A stretch of DNA of 42,696 nt from Thermoplasmata archaeon. GTDB taxonomy: Archaea > Thermoplasmatota > Thermoplasmata > Lutacidiplasmatales > UBA184. The stretch covers positions 1-42,696 of the forward strand of contig JASHPT010000004.1 of assembly GCA_030037955.1 (NCBI GenBank), in the 5' to 3' direction. The notes beneath the pieces are model-generated. The model worked only from the letters and a program-made list of their open reading frames with translations, had not been told where the DNA came from and made no database searches. A program made the position numbers and the translations under genes. This document shows positions 31,608 to 39,209 of the stretch, in pieces. Each line of letters starts with the position of its first letter. Position 1 is the first letter of the stretch.

Positions 31608-32573
31608 GTGACGGCGAGCAGTGGCGCCGGGCCGCCGGTGGTGGTGACCGGCGGGGCCGGTGCCATCGGCGCCGTTCTCTCGCACGTGCTGGCGGAGGCC
31701 GGACATCCGGTCCGGGTCATCGACAACCTAAGCTCCGGCCGCCGGGATCGGCTGCGCGACCTCGAGGCGTCGGGTCGATTGACGTTCCATGCGTCGGACC
31801 TCGGGCGCGGAGGGAACATCCAAGAGGCCTTCCGCGGAGCGGATGCGGTGTGGCATCTTGCGGCGAACCCGAATATTTCCCTCGGGACGCAGAATCCGCG
31901 GATCGACCTGGAGAACGGCACGCTCGCGATGGCGCAGGTGCTGGAGGCGGCTCGAACGTCGGACGTACGCCGCGTGTTCTTCGCCTCGTCGAGCGTCGTC
32001 TATGGGATGCCACGTGAGTTCCCGACCCCGGAGTCGTACGGGCCGCTGCTTCCCGAGTCCCAGTACGGGGCCTCCAAACTCGCCTCCGAGGCGCTGATCA
32101 GCGCCTACTGTCACTCCTACGGCATGCGGGGGTGGATCTTCCGTTTCGCGAACATCGTGGGACCGGGCATGACCCATGGCGTCATTCCGGACTTTCTCCA
32201 GAAGCTCCGACGGGACCCCACGCGCCTCGAGGTCCTGGGGGACGGACGACAAGCCAAGAGCTACCTCTGGGTCACGGACTGCGTCTCGGGCATGCGTCGG
32301 GCCGAGGAAGCCTCCCACGACGTGGTCAACGTCTTCAACCTCGGGACGGAACAGCAGGTGGCGGTACGCGACATTGCCCAACGGGTGGTGGCCGCCTTCG
32401 GCGGAACGGCCCGCATCGAGTTCACCGGCGGTCGACAGGGCTGGCCCGGCGATATCCCGCTGCAACTGCTCTCGGTCTCCAAGATCCTGGCCCTGGGCTG
32501 GCGGCCCCGGTACGACTCCTCGACAGCGGTCGACATGGCGATCGCCACGGGTCGGGCCGAGCTGGGCCTCTAG
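31608..32573 (+). CDS. NAD-dependent sugar-nucleotide epimerase/dehydratase
   Basis: A 321-residue extended short-chain dehydrogenase, most like UDP-glucose 4-epimerase (GalE) proteins. The NAD-binding glycine motif TGGAGAIG is at 14-21, the SSSVVYG strand follows, and the catalytic YGASK motif appears around residue 145. IVGPGMTHGVIPDF and the YLWVTDCVSG segment fit the family. The exact substrate (UDP-hexose or other) is not determined. It starts after a strong AGGAGG and is six bases from a glycosyltransferase gene, suggesting a joint role in glycan synthesis. Confidence 0.88.
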   Translation: MTASSGAGPPVVVTGGAGAIGAVLSHVLAEAGHPVRVIDNLSSGRRDRLRDLEASGRLTFHASDLGRGGNIQEAFRGADAVWHLAANPNISLGTQNPRIDLENGTLAMAQVLEAARTSDVRRVFFASSSVVYGMPREFPTPESYGPLLPESQYGASKLASEALISAYCHSYGMRGWIFRFANIVGPGMTHGVIPDFLQKLRRDPTRLEVLGDGRQAKSYLWVTDCVSGMRRAEEASHDVVNVFNLGTEQQVAVRDIAQRVVAAFGGTARIEFTGGRQGWPGDIPLQLLSVSKILALGWRPRYDSSTAVDMAIATGRAELGL

Positions 32574-32579
32574 CCGCGG

Positions 32580-33617
32580 ATGACCGCCTCTCCGTCTCCC
32601 GCGACACCCGGGACCGTTACGGTGATCGTCACCGTGCGCGACGATCCCCGACTGGAGCGAACGCTGGAGAGCCTCCTGAACCAGCGTCGTGCCCCCGAGG
32701 AGGTCCTCATCGCCGACGGAGGAACCTCGCCGGTGATCGCATCGATTTCGGACCGGTTCGGCCAGCGAGACCCACGGGTCCGGCGTGTAGTGGCGCCCGG
32801 GACCATCGCAGAGAGCCGCAACGGGGCTCTTGCGGCGGTCCGCACCGACCTGGTCGCATTTCTCGACACCGACGAGGTCGCCCCCCCCGACTGGCTCGAG
32901 CGCCTTCTGGCTCCGTTCCAGAACCCAGCGGTCGGCTTTTCCGGGGGCCCGACTCCGGCGATCCCGGCGACGCTCCACAACATCGCGGCGCGGTACTACG
33001 ATGCGTACCTCCGGCGCTTCTACGCCCGGGTCGTTCCGGAGCGACCCCACGCCACTCCGATGGGAAACTCCGCGTGGCGGATGCGAATCTTCCACGACCT
33101 CGGCCTCCTAGACCTGTCGGTGTCCGGCTTTGGCAGCGAGGACCAGGAGATGGCCTTGAGAGCGCTCCGGGCTGGCTGGCGCGGAAGCTATGCGCCCGAC
33201 GCCGCCGTCGAGCACGACTTCTCGGACATCGGGTGGACGGGCCTCTTCCGGAAACAGCGGCGGTACGGCCGCGGGGGATACCTGATCTGGCGGCGTACGG
33301 GACAGACCTACGAGGCCTCGCCCGAGGGCGTGCTCCCGTACGTAGCCCTGCCCCTCCTTGTAGTGGTGGGGCTGGTGATGCTGGTGTTCCCGATCCTCCG
33401 CGGGGCCGGCATCATCGTGACGGTCCTCGGGCTGGGCGGGCTCGCCATCCTCGGAGCCGTCCTGACCGTCCAGGGCCGTCGCGAGGATGCGCAGTATCCC
33501 GGCTACCGATACCGGATCGTCGAGATCTGGAGACGGTGGGCCACTTTGCTCGGCGCGTTCGAAGGAGCGCTGGCACCCAAGGCCCCACCGGTGCCACCCG
33601 CCGGCGGTAAACTTTAA
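32580..33617 (+). CDS. Family 2 glycosyltransferase with C-terminal membrane helices
   Basis: A 345-residue GT-A type enzyme. The start TVIVTVRDDPRLERTLESLLNQ and the LDTDEVAPPDW metal-binding region (DxD, around residues 98-101) mark a GT2 catalytic domain; EHDF and the GGYLIW segment follow. Two hydrophobic helices near residues 258-278 and 282-303 anchor it in the membrane, and the C-terminus is basic. Together with the adjacent epimerase it may build lipid-linked or protein-linked sugars; the acceptor is unknown. Its TAA stop lies inside the TATA element of the FKBP gene. Confidence 0.88.
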   Translation: MTASPSPATPGTVTVIVTVRDDPRLERTLESLLNQRRAPEEVLIADGGTSPVIASISDRFGQRDPRVRRVVAPGTIAESRNGALAAVRTDLVAFLDTDEVAPPDWLERLLAPFQNPAVGFSGGPTPAIPATLHNIAARYYDAYLRRFYARVVPERPHATPMGNSAWRMRIFHDLGLLDLSVSGFGSEDQEMALRALRAGWRGSYAPDAAVEHDFSDIGWTGLFRKQRRYGRGGYLIWRRTGQTYEASPEGVLPYVALPLLVVVGLVMLVFPILRGAGIIVTVLGLGGLAILGAVLTVQGRREDAQYPGYRYRIVEIWRRWATLLGAFEGALAPKAPPVPPAGGKL

Positions 33618-33619
33618 AC
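33611..33619 (+). promoter_or_regulatory. TATA box of the FKBP gene
   Basis: ACTTTAAAC overlaps the glycosyltransferase stop codon and lies 24-32 nt before the ATG at 33643, which predicts an essentially leaderless transcript. Confidence 0.65.
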
Positions 33620-33642
33620 CCCACCCCGGCTGCGCGGCCCCG

Positions 33643-34518
33643 ATGGCGGAGCATGCGACGTCCGAGGCCGCCCACTCGAAGAGTGGCGACCTGATTCTCC
33701 TCGACTACGAGCTGTGGGCCGAGTCCGGTGGGAAGATGGAGCTCATCGATACGACTCGGGCCGAGCTGGCGCAGAAGGAGAACTTCACCCTCCCGGCGGG
33801 CTTCGAGTTTGGTCCGCGTCCGCACATCGTCGGCGGCGATGACTTCCCGTCGGCCCTCGAGACCGCTATCGCCGCGGCGCCGGTCGGCCACGAGGTCGAA
33901 AAGGACCTGACGCCGGCCGAAGGATTCGGCGAACGGGACCCGAAGCTCATCGAGCTCTTCTCGATGCATGAGATCGAGCGACTCCCGGAGATGCGCCGAG
34001 AGGATGCCGAGCTCAACATCGGAACCGTTCTCACAATCCGTGGCCGTCGGGGCCGGGTCGTGAGCTTCACAGCCGCTCGCGTCCGGGTCGACTTCAACCC
34101 TCCCTTCGCCGGGCGGAAGATCCGGGCAAAGTTCAAGGTCGTTGAGCCGGTATCCGAGCCGGTCGCCAAGGCCCTCGCCTTGATCGACCTCACGTACGGG
34201 CGGGCCAAGGACTTCGCCGTGACCTGGCATGAGAAGGTCCTCACGATCATGGTCCCGGACCGGGCCAAGTTCGACCTTGCCTGGCATGCCGCGTCCAAGT
34301 CCCGACTGATCGAGCGACTCCGTACGCACCTGCATCCGAAGGCGATCCATTTCGTCGAGGAGTACGTGACGCCGACGGCCAAGGAGGCCAAGGCCGAGGA
34401 GAAGGCCGGGAAGGCGCCGGACAAGGCCTCCGATACGACCAAGCCGGAGACGGGCGACGAGAAGAAGCCCCACGCCAAGGGCAGTCACCCGGCGGCCGAC
34501 GCGTCGGCCAAGGCCTAA
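33643..34518 (+). CDS. FKBP-type peptidyl-prolyl isomerase, archaeal long (SlyD-like) form
   Basis: A 291-residue chaperone-like prolyl isomerase. The FKBP domain begins with SGDLILLDYELWAESGGKMELIDTT, and the GHEVEKDLTPAEGFGERDPKLIELF stretch is the typical archaeal active-site region with an IF-domain insert following. The V-x-FNPPFAGRKIRAKFKV strand closes the domain (about 145-168). A further C-terminal domain (about 170-245) and a Lys/Ala/Glu-rich tail follow, the latter probably disordered. No signal peptide, so cytosolic. The ATG at 33643 fits a leaderless start. Confidence 0.9.
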   Translation: MAEHATSEAAHSKSGDLILLDYELWAESGGKMELIDTTRAELAQKENFTLPAGFEFGPRPHIVGGDDFPSALETAIAAAPVGHEVEKDLTPAEGFGERDPKLIELFSMHEIERLPEMRREDAELNIGTVLTIRGRRGRVVSFTAARVRVDFNPPFAGRKIRAKFKVVEPVSEPVAKALALIDLTYGRAKDFAVTWHEKVLTIMVPDRAKFDLAWHAASKSRLIERLRTHLHPKAIHFVEEYVTPTAKEAKAEEKAGKAPDKASDTTKPETGDEKKPHAKGSHPAADASAKA

Positions 34519-34558
34519 GCCTCGACCGCCTCCGGGCGGGGCCGGGTGACCGGGCCGA

Positions 34559-35302
34559 TTACGTCCCGGACTGAGGGGACAGGACCCGGTCGACGGCGGC
34601 GGCCAGCAGGCCGCCGACGATCGGTGCCAGGATGAACAACCACACCTGGTCGATCGCCCAGTGGGCGCTGGGCCAGATGAGCGAGATCAGAGCGGGCGCG
34701 AGGCTCCGGTACGGGTTGATCGACGCGTTGTCGATGGGGATTGCGACCAGTTGCGTCAGGAAGAGCGTGAACCCGATCGCGATCGGCGCGAACATCTTCG
34801 CCGGGCTCCCGTCGCGGGTGACCCGGTGGATCACGAGGACGAAGAAGAAGGTCATGACCACCTCGAGCAGGAAGACCGCCCCCCAGGAGGTATGGAACGG
34901 AGACCCGTTGCCGGCGTAGCCCTGAGACGTCAGCGCATTCGCCTGCACGAGGGAGAGCAGGGTCCCCGACGTGCCGGACGCGATGACCAGAATGATCTCC
35001 ACCGCCAGCAGCGCCCCGAGAAGCTGCGCCACGAGGTACGGGATGACCTCTCCCTTGGGCATCTTGCCGGAGACCGCCATCGACAGCGTCACGGCGGGGT
35101 TGAAGTGGGCGCCCGAAATCTCGCCGAAGGCGAACGCACCCGCCAGCACGACGATCCCGAAAGCGAAGGAGATGGCGAGGTACCGTGCGTCCGTCACGAA
35201 GGAGAGGTTCAGCGTCGCTTCTGCCGTCCCCGCCCCGAAGAGGAGCAGCCCGAAGGTTCCCAAGAACTCCGCCAGCAGTCGCTGGTAGACCGTTGTGGCC
35301 AT
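34559..35302 (-). CDS. Aquaporin / glycerol facilitator (MIP family)
   Basis: A 247-residue channel with six helices and two half-helices. The first signature is HFNPA (Asn68-Pro-Ala70). The second is INPYRS (Asn196-Pro-Tyr198-Arg199): the usual NPA is NPY, while the selectivity-filter arginine is kept. Substrate, water or small solutes, cannot be told. The ATG at 35302 is chosen since it begins the first family segment (RLLAEFLGTFGLLLFGAG); the longer open frame to 35560 is without homology. Convergent with the FKBP gene, with 40 nt between the stops. Confidence 0.9.
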   Translation of the reverse strand: MATTVYQRLLAEFLGTFGLLLFGAGTAEATLNLSFVTDARYLAISFAFGIVVLAGAFAFGEISGAHFNPAVTLSMAVSGKMPKGEVIPYLVAQLLGALLAVEIILVIASGTSGTLLSLVQANALTSQGYAGNGSPFHTSWGAVFLLEVVMTFFFVLVIHRVTRDGSPAKMFAPIAIGFTLFLTQLVAIPIDNASINPYRSLAPALISLIWPSAHWAIDQVWLFILAPIVGGLLAAAVDRVLSPQSGT

Positions 35303-35443
35303 CGGTCCAATGGAGGAAGGTGGCGGCTTGAATGTTGCGGACGGGCGCGGGTGGTCCCACGGAGGGTTGAGTAGACCTCGGGAGGGGCCTCGAAAATTCG
35401 TACACGGGGCGGAAAAAGTACCAAGGCCGTGGACAGAGCCGGC
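35303..35443. other. Divergent spacer between aquaporin and small membrane-protein genes
   Basis: A spacer of about 140 nt. A GAAAATTCG stretch at 35392-35400 is a possible TATA element for the rightward small gene, about 45-50 nt before ATG 35444. For aquaporin only a weak CAACATTCA-like element (minus strand, near 35330) is seen. No small RNA or repeat recognised. Confidence 0.35.
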
Positions 35444-35665
35444 ATGGCGGCCTCTCCTGAGCCGGCTTCGCCTCCCCTGCCCTGGCTCTTCTTTCTCGTC
35501 ACCATCGTGGTCGCCGCCGTCGTCGGTATAATCATCGCGTACCTGGGCCTGACCGGTCATCTGGGCGCGGGCATCCCAGGGTCGAAGTCCCCGGACGGCG
35601 GCCTCGTAGCCCTACCGATCCTGGGATGGGTTGCTCGCTGGAGAACCCCCGGGAGAACACCATGA
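35429..35665 (+). CDS. Small single-span membrane protein
   Basis: A 78-residue protein (GTG 35429) or 73 residues from ATG 35444. A Pro-rich N-terminus precedes one long hydrophobic helix (about 19-42, WLFFLVTIVVAAVVGIII), then a short Gly/Pro-rich and basic tail. Family not recognised; tiny helices of this kind occur as accessory subunits of respiratory complexes, but nothing nearby proves that. Its stop overlaps the start of the next small gene as ATGA, which supports both as genuine and coupled. Confidence 0.5.
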   Translation: MDRAGMAASPEPASPPLPWLFFLVTIVVAAVVGIIIAYLGLTGHLGAGIPGSKSPDGGLVALPILGWVARWRTPGRTP

Positions 35666-35808
35666 GCGCGGCCACGGTCCGGGCCGTCGGCGACCGTGGA
35701 GCCCCGGCCACGTCGTGGGACCTCTACAAGGGCTGGATCGTCGGAGGCATGATCATCCTGGTGATCCTGGTCGTTGCGACGGTGGTCTGGTTCCACTTTC
35801 ACCCGTAG
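35662..35808 (+). CDS. Very small single-span membrane protein
   Basis: A 48-residue protein: a polar N-terminus with SWDLYKGW, then one hydrophobic helix (about 26-44) ending in FHFHP. The two terminal histidines next to the membrane are noticeable as possible metal ligands. Coupled to the preceding small gene by an ATGA overlap. Its last 56 bases overlap the convergent methyltransferase gene. Function unknown. Confidence 0.5.
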   Translation: MSAATVRAVGDRGAPATSWDLYKGWIVGGMIILVILVVATVVWFHFHP

Positions 35809-36343
35809 CGGTCCGGGCGCCGGGCCACCGGTAGAGATAGACCTTCAACGCCGAGTCCGTCACCTCGGGGGTCCACTCATGGATCGGGTGCCAGTGGCTC
35901 ACCACTCGGGCCCCGTTCGGTAGTTCGCGCTCTAGGATCGGTCGGAGCCGTTCCATGGCCCCGGGCCACAGGAAGACCGCCACCACCTGGGCGGTTCGGA
36001 GGTCGGTCTCGAAGATGTTCCCCCAGACGAAGCGGACCCGGTCCCTCGGCCCGCTCCACCAAAGACGTAACCGCAGGATCAGGATGCGGAGCGGCTCGAC
36101 CTCGACACCGACGACACGGGCCCCATACCCTCGGGCGGCCGCGAACACGATCGCGCCCGTCCCGGCGCCGAGGTCAAAGAGCGTCTCTCCCGGTTGCGGG
36201 TCCGCCAGCTCGAGCATCCGGCGCACGACCCGCGGGGGCGTGGGCTGGTAGCCGGCTCCGAAGGCGAACGATGCGTAGAGGAAGTACGCGACGACCGCGA
36301 CCCCGAGCAGGCCGATGATGTAGAGCGTAGTCGCCAGCGACAT
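35753..36343 (-). CDS. Membrane-anchored class I SAM-dependent methyltransferase
   Basis: A 196-residue protein. A single N-terminal membrane helix (about 5-29) is followed by PTPPRVVRRMLELA and the SAM-binding motif LFDLGAGTGAIV (about 55-66), with the acidic GVEVEP at the end of the second strand and GNIFETDL after it. The Rossmann core looks complete; the C-terminal 20 residues are Pro/Arg-rich. The substrate is not evident; membrane lipids, quinones or proteins are possible. It starts seven bases after meaB, so it is probably co-transcribed with mcmA2 and meaB. Confidence 0.82.
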   Translation of the reverse strand: MSLATTLYIIGLLGVAVVAYFLYASFAFGAGYQPTPPRVVRRMLELADPQPGETLFDLGAGTGAIVFAAARGYGARVVGVEVEPLRILILRLRLWWSGPRDRVRFVWGNIFETDLRTAQVVAVFLWPGAMERLRPILERELPNGARVVSHWHPIHEWTPEVTDSALKVYLYRWPGARTATGESGTRPPSQRPGSPG

Positions 36344-36350
36344 GGCGGCG

Positions 36351-37319
36351 TCACGCCGTGCGGCGAATCTCCGAAAGAAGTCGGTCCGCAGCCGAGTGCG
36401 GGTCGATCTCGCGTGCGACCACGCGGTCGAGAAAGTCCTGGAGCTCGGGATCCCGAGCGAGCGCCAGAGCCAGGCGGGCGTCGACCCGCTCCCGGACGAG
36501 GCCCAGGATCTCGTCCGTCAGGCGGCGACGGTCCAGCTGTCCTCGGGAACCGCTCGCGTCCAGGAAGGCTTCGTGTCGCGCTACGGAGGCCCAGAGATCC
36601 TCAATCCCCTTCGGCCCCACCGTGGAGGTCTGCACCACGGCAGGTCTCCATCCCCCGTCTCGAACCCCGAGCTGGGTCATCTCGGCGAGGTAGCGAGCGG
36701 CAGCGTCCGCGCCGGGGAGGTCCGCCTTGTTCACGCAGAACACGTCGGCGATCTCGAACAGACCGGCCTTGAGCGACTGCACCTCGTCCCCGAGATGGGG
36801 CACTACGACGACAACGCTCGTCGACGCAACGTCATGGATCTCGACGTCGGACTGACCGCTACCGACCGTCTCGACAAGGATGACGTCCATCCCGAAGGCG
36901 TCCAGCAGCCGGACGGTCTCGCGCGTGGCCAAGGCGACTCCGCCCGCGTGCCCGCGCGAGGCCATCGACCGGATGAAGACGTCGGTGTCACCGGGAGGTC
37001 GTTCGAGTCGGATCCGGTCCCCCAGGATCGAACCGCCCGAAAAGGGACTGGAAGGATCTACCGCGACCACCCCGACCGACTTTCCCTGGCGCCGTAGATG
37101 ACCGAGCAGAAGGTTGACGAGCGAGGACTTTCCGACCCCGAGAGGCCCAGTGAGACCGACGATCGTCGCACGTCCGGAATGGGGGTAGAGCGCCCGCACC
37201 GCCGGTAGCGCGGCTGCGTCACGATTCTCGACCTGGGTGATGAGCCGGGCCAGCGCCTGCCGGTCTCCGTGAAGGATCCGACGGGCCACGGGCGAAGTCG
37301 ACGGCGCGCGTCGACTCAT
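36351..37319 (-). CDS. meaB: MeaB/ArgK-family GTPase of methylmalonyl-CoA mutase
   Basis: A 322-residue G3E-family GTPase that guards and reloads the adenosylcobalamin cofactor of methylmalonyl-CoA mutase. Walker A GPLGVGKS is at 58-65; [33 protein letters not shown] and the NKADL specificity motif are all present, ending in the family's helical dimerisation arm. It overlaps the stop of the B12-binding subunit gene by four bases, which confirms functional linkage. The mutase large subunit is not in the window. Confidence 0.95.
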   Translation of the reverse strand: MSRRAPSTSPVARRILHGDRQALARLITQVENRDAAALPAVRALYPHSGRATIVGLTGPLGVGKSSLVNLLLGHLRRQGKSVGVVAVDPSSPFSGGSILGDRIRLERPPGDTDVFIRSMASRGHAGGVALATRETVRLLDAFGMDVILVETVGSGQSDVEIHDVASTSVVVVVPHLGDEVQSLKAGLFEIADVFCVNKADLPGADAAARYLAEMTQLGVRDGGWRPAVVQTSTVGPKGIEDLWASVARHEAFLDASGSRGQLDRRRLTDEILGLVRERVDARLALALARDPELQDFLDRVVAREIDPHSAADRLLSEIRRTA

Positions 37320-37735
37320 GATCGGGCAGGACCCGCGAGCCTTCGGGCGGTGGCAACGATCTCGTCGAGCGAAGCCCCCGGTCCGAAGATCGCGCGGACT
37401 CCCATCTTCTTGAGCCGCTTGGCGTCCTCGTCCGGTATGATGCCCCCGGCGAAGACGCGGATGCGGGACGCTCGCTTCTGTTTGAGCAACGCCAGGACCC
37501 GGGGAAAAAGGGCCATGTGGGCACCCGAGAGGATGGACAGCCCGATGAGGCGCACGTCCTCCTCAATGGCGGAGTCCACGATCTCCTCCGGTGTCTGCCG
37601 GAGTCCCGCGTAGATTACCTCCATCCCGGCGTCTCGAAGGGCGCGCGCGACGACCTTCGCGCCCCGGTCGTGGCCGTCGAGTCCGGGCTTGGCGATCAGG
37701 ACCCGAATGGGTCCGGAGGACTGCTCGGGCGACAT
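37316..37735 (-). CDS. mcmA2: Methylmalonyl-CoA mutase, cobalamin-binding small subunit
   Basis: A 139-residue stand-alone B12-binding domain. The cobalamin motif is complete: DGHDRG at 20-25 with His22 as the lower ligand, then GLSILSGAH and the AGGIIPDED segment. In archaea the mutase is commonly split into a large catalytic chain and this small chain; together they interconvert methylmalonyl-CoA and succinyl-CoA, linking propionate, odd-chain or branched amino-acid breakdown to the citric acid cycle. The catalytic subunit must be elsewhere. Confidence 0.93.
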   Translation of the reverse strand: MSPEQSSGPIRVLIAKPGLDGHDRGAKVVARALRDAGMEVIYAGLRQTPEEIVDSAIEEDVRLIGLSILSGAHMALFPRVLALLKQKRASRIRVFAGGIIPDEDAKRLKKMGVRAIFGPGASLDEIVATARRLAGPARS

Positions 37736-37764
37736 CGGGAACCACCGATGGAGGCGGTCGCCGA

Positions 37765-37774
37765 GACAAAAAGG
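37765..37774 (-). promoter_or_regulatory. TATA box of the mcmA2-meaB operon
   Basis: On the minus strand CCTTTTTGTC is centred about 34 nt before the ATG at 37735, predicting a leader of about 10 nt. It lies in the 57-nt gap after the prepilin peptidase gene. Confidence 0.55.
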
Positions 37775-37792
37775 TTCCGGAGCTGTCGCGGG

Positions 37793-38713
37793 TCAGATCG
37801 CCGAGAAGAGCGCGAAGACAAGGTTGCCGGCGACTAGGGCGGCCACGGCGCCCGCGAGGATCCAGAGAATGAACGGAAGCTGGGGTGTCACCCAGACCCG
37901 CTCGATCCCCTGCTTTCGGAGCTCCTCGGCCTGCCGGCGCCGGAGCTCGCGGTCCTCTTCTGTCGTCTCCGGTTCGGGCTCCGTCGACGCCGGAGCGTTG
38001 TCGAAGGTGGGGTCCTTGATCCATACGAACCGTTCCGGCAGCTCCGCTACCGGAATCGTGTAGCCGGTGAAGCCGCGGGGAAACACGAACTCGTGCCGGG
38101 CGGCGTTCCGCACCGCGATCGCGACCGGAACCGCCACCGCGAGCAGCGCGGCGTTGATCAGAACCGTCAGCGCGAACGGATAATATGCCAGCAGGGTCGC
38201 GGCTCCCGCCGGAGACCAGAGCACCGTCGTGTCGATAGGGAGGAGAAGGCCGGCCACCATGAGCGCCTTCGCGTCCGCCCCTCCGTACAGGACACCGATC
38301 TCAAACAATCCGCGGGCGAGCAGAATGGACGCAGCTACCGCCACGATCGGGACGGGGACGCCGCCCGCGCCGATCCCCCGGGACAGTGCGGCGACGATTA
38401 GGACGAGGAGGGACAGTGCGTAGACCCCAATCTCTACCCATCCGGGCAGGCGCTCAGAGTAGCTCTCGAGGGGAACGTCCCACGGGAAAAGGTGCTCCAG
38501 CGCCCAGACGCTCACGAGGAGCCAGAGGCCGAGCTGGAACAGATTCCCCCAGAACGCGAGCACACCGACAAGCGCTCCGATGAGGCCCATGACCTGCCAG
38601 AGGCCATCCCCGACCTCGCGCTCGACCCAGTCCTGATAGCCGGCGAATCCCAGTCCCGCGAGGAGCACGACGGCCCGGAGTCCGAAGAGAATGTTCGGGG
38701 ACACCGGGGTCAT
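37793..38713 (-). CDS. A24-family prepilin / preflagellin peptidase-like protein
   Basis: A 306-residue polytopic membrane aspartyl protease. The two catalytic aspartates are Asp28 in GYQDWVEREV and Asp147 in YGGADAKALM, the archaeal equivalent of GxGD. About seven helices are visible before a cytosolic segment (about 205-270, acidic and then Arg-rich) and a last helix near the C-terminus (about 282-303). Such enzymes remove the signal peptide of type IV pilins and archaellins. No pilin or archaellum gene is near, so the substrate is not shown. Confidence 0.88.
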   Translation of the reverse strand: MTPVSPNILFGLRAVVLLAGLGFAGYQDWVEREVGDGLWQVMGLIGALVGVLAFWGNLFQLGLWLLVSVWALEHLFPWDVPLESYSERLPGWVEIGVYALSLLVLIVAALSRGIGAGGVPVPIVAVAASILLARGLFEIGVLYGGADAKALMVAGLLLPIDTTVLWSPAGAATLLAYYPFALTVLINAALLAVAVPVAIAVRNAARHEFVFPRGFTGYTIPVAELPERFVWIKDPTFDNAPASTEPEPETTEEDRELRRRQAEELRKQGIERVWVTPQLPFILWILAGAVAALVAGNLVFALFSAI

Positions 38714-38743
38714 CCTGAATCGACAGAATCAGCGGTCCCCCCC

Positions 38744-38751
38744 ATCTTAAA
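38744..38751 (-). promoter_or_regulatory. TATA box of the prepilin peptidase gene
   Basis: On the minus strand TTTAAGAT is centred about 34 nt before the ATG at 38713. It is one of two back-to-back promoters in the 117-nt divergent spacer. Confidence 0.6.
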
Positions 38752-38783
38752 CCGCGACGGCGCACCGGGCGCCGCCGGTCAGC

Positions 38784-38792
38784 CTTTTAAAC
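38784..38792 (+). promoter_or_regulatory. TATA box of the eS6-aIF2-gamma operon
   Basis: CTTTTAAAC lies 39-47 nt before the rps6e ATG at 38831, giving a leader of about 15-20 nt. Confidence 0.65.
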
Positions 38793-38830
38793 CGCCCCCG
38801 GGTGGCCCGCGCCGCTCCGAACGAGAACCC

Positions 38831-39208
38831 ATGGTCGAGCTAAAAGTCGTCATCTCCGAGCAGGCCAAGTCGTACGCCCGTACCGTGACGGACGCTCAGG
38901 TCTCGTCCCTCCTGGGCCGCCGGATCGGGGAGACGGTGGGCGGCGATGCGATCGGGCTGCCCGGCTACACCCTCAAGATCACGGGCGGGACCGACAAGAG
39001 CGGGTTTCCGCTCCGCGGAGACCTGCCGGGGGCGCGGCAGGTTCGGGTCCTCGTCGGCGAGGGCGTGGGCTTCCACGCGCCACGACACGGCATGCGCAAG
39101 CGACGTACCTTCCGCGGGAATACGGTCAGCGAGGACACGGTTCAGGTGAATCTGGCCGTCGAAGCTAAGGGCTCCAAGCCTATCGCGGAGCTCCTGACGG
39201 CTTCGTAG
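38831..39208 (+). CDS. rps6e: Small-subunit ribosomal protein eS6 (S6e)
   Basis: A 125-residue archaeal S6e, usual length. The archaeal form is recognised by LLGRRIGETVGGDAIGLPGYTLKITGGTDKSGFPLRGD in consecutive strands and HGMRKRRTFRGNTVSEDTVQVN near the end. It is followed one base later by aIF2-gamma, a linkage conserved in many archaea. Confidence 0.96.
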   Translation: MVELKVVISEQAKSYARTVTDAQVSSLLGRRIGETVGGDAIGLPGYTLKITGGTDKSGFPLRGDLPGARQVRVLVGEGVGFHAPRHGMRKRRTFRGNTVSEDTVQVNLAVEAKGSKPIAELLTAS

Positions 39209-39209
39209 G

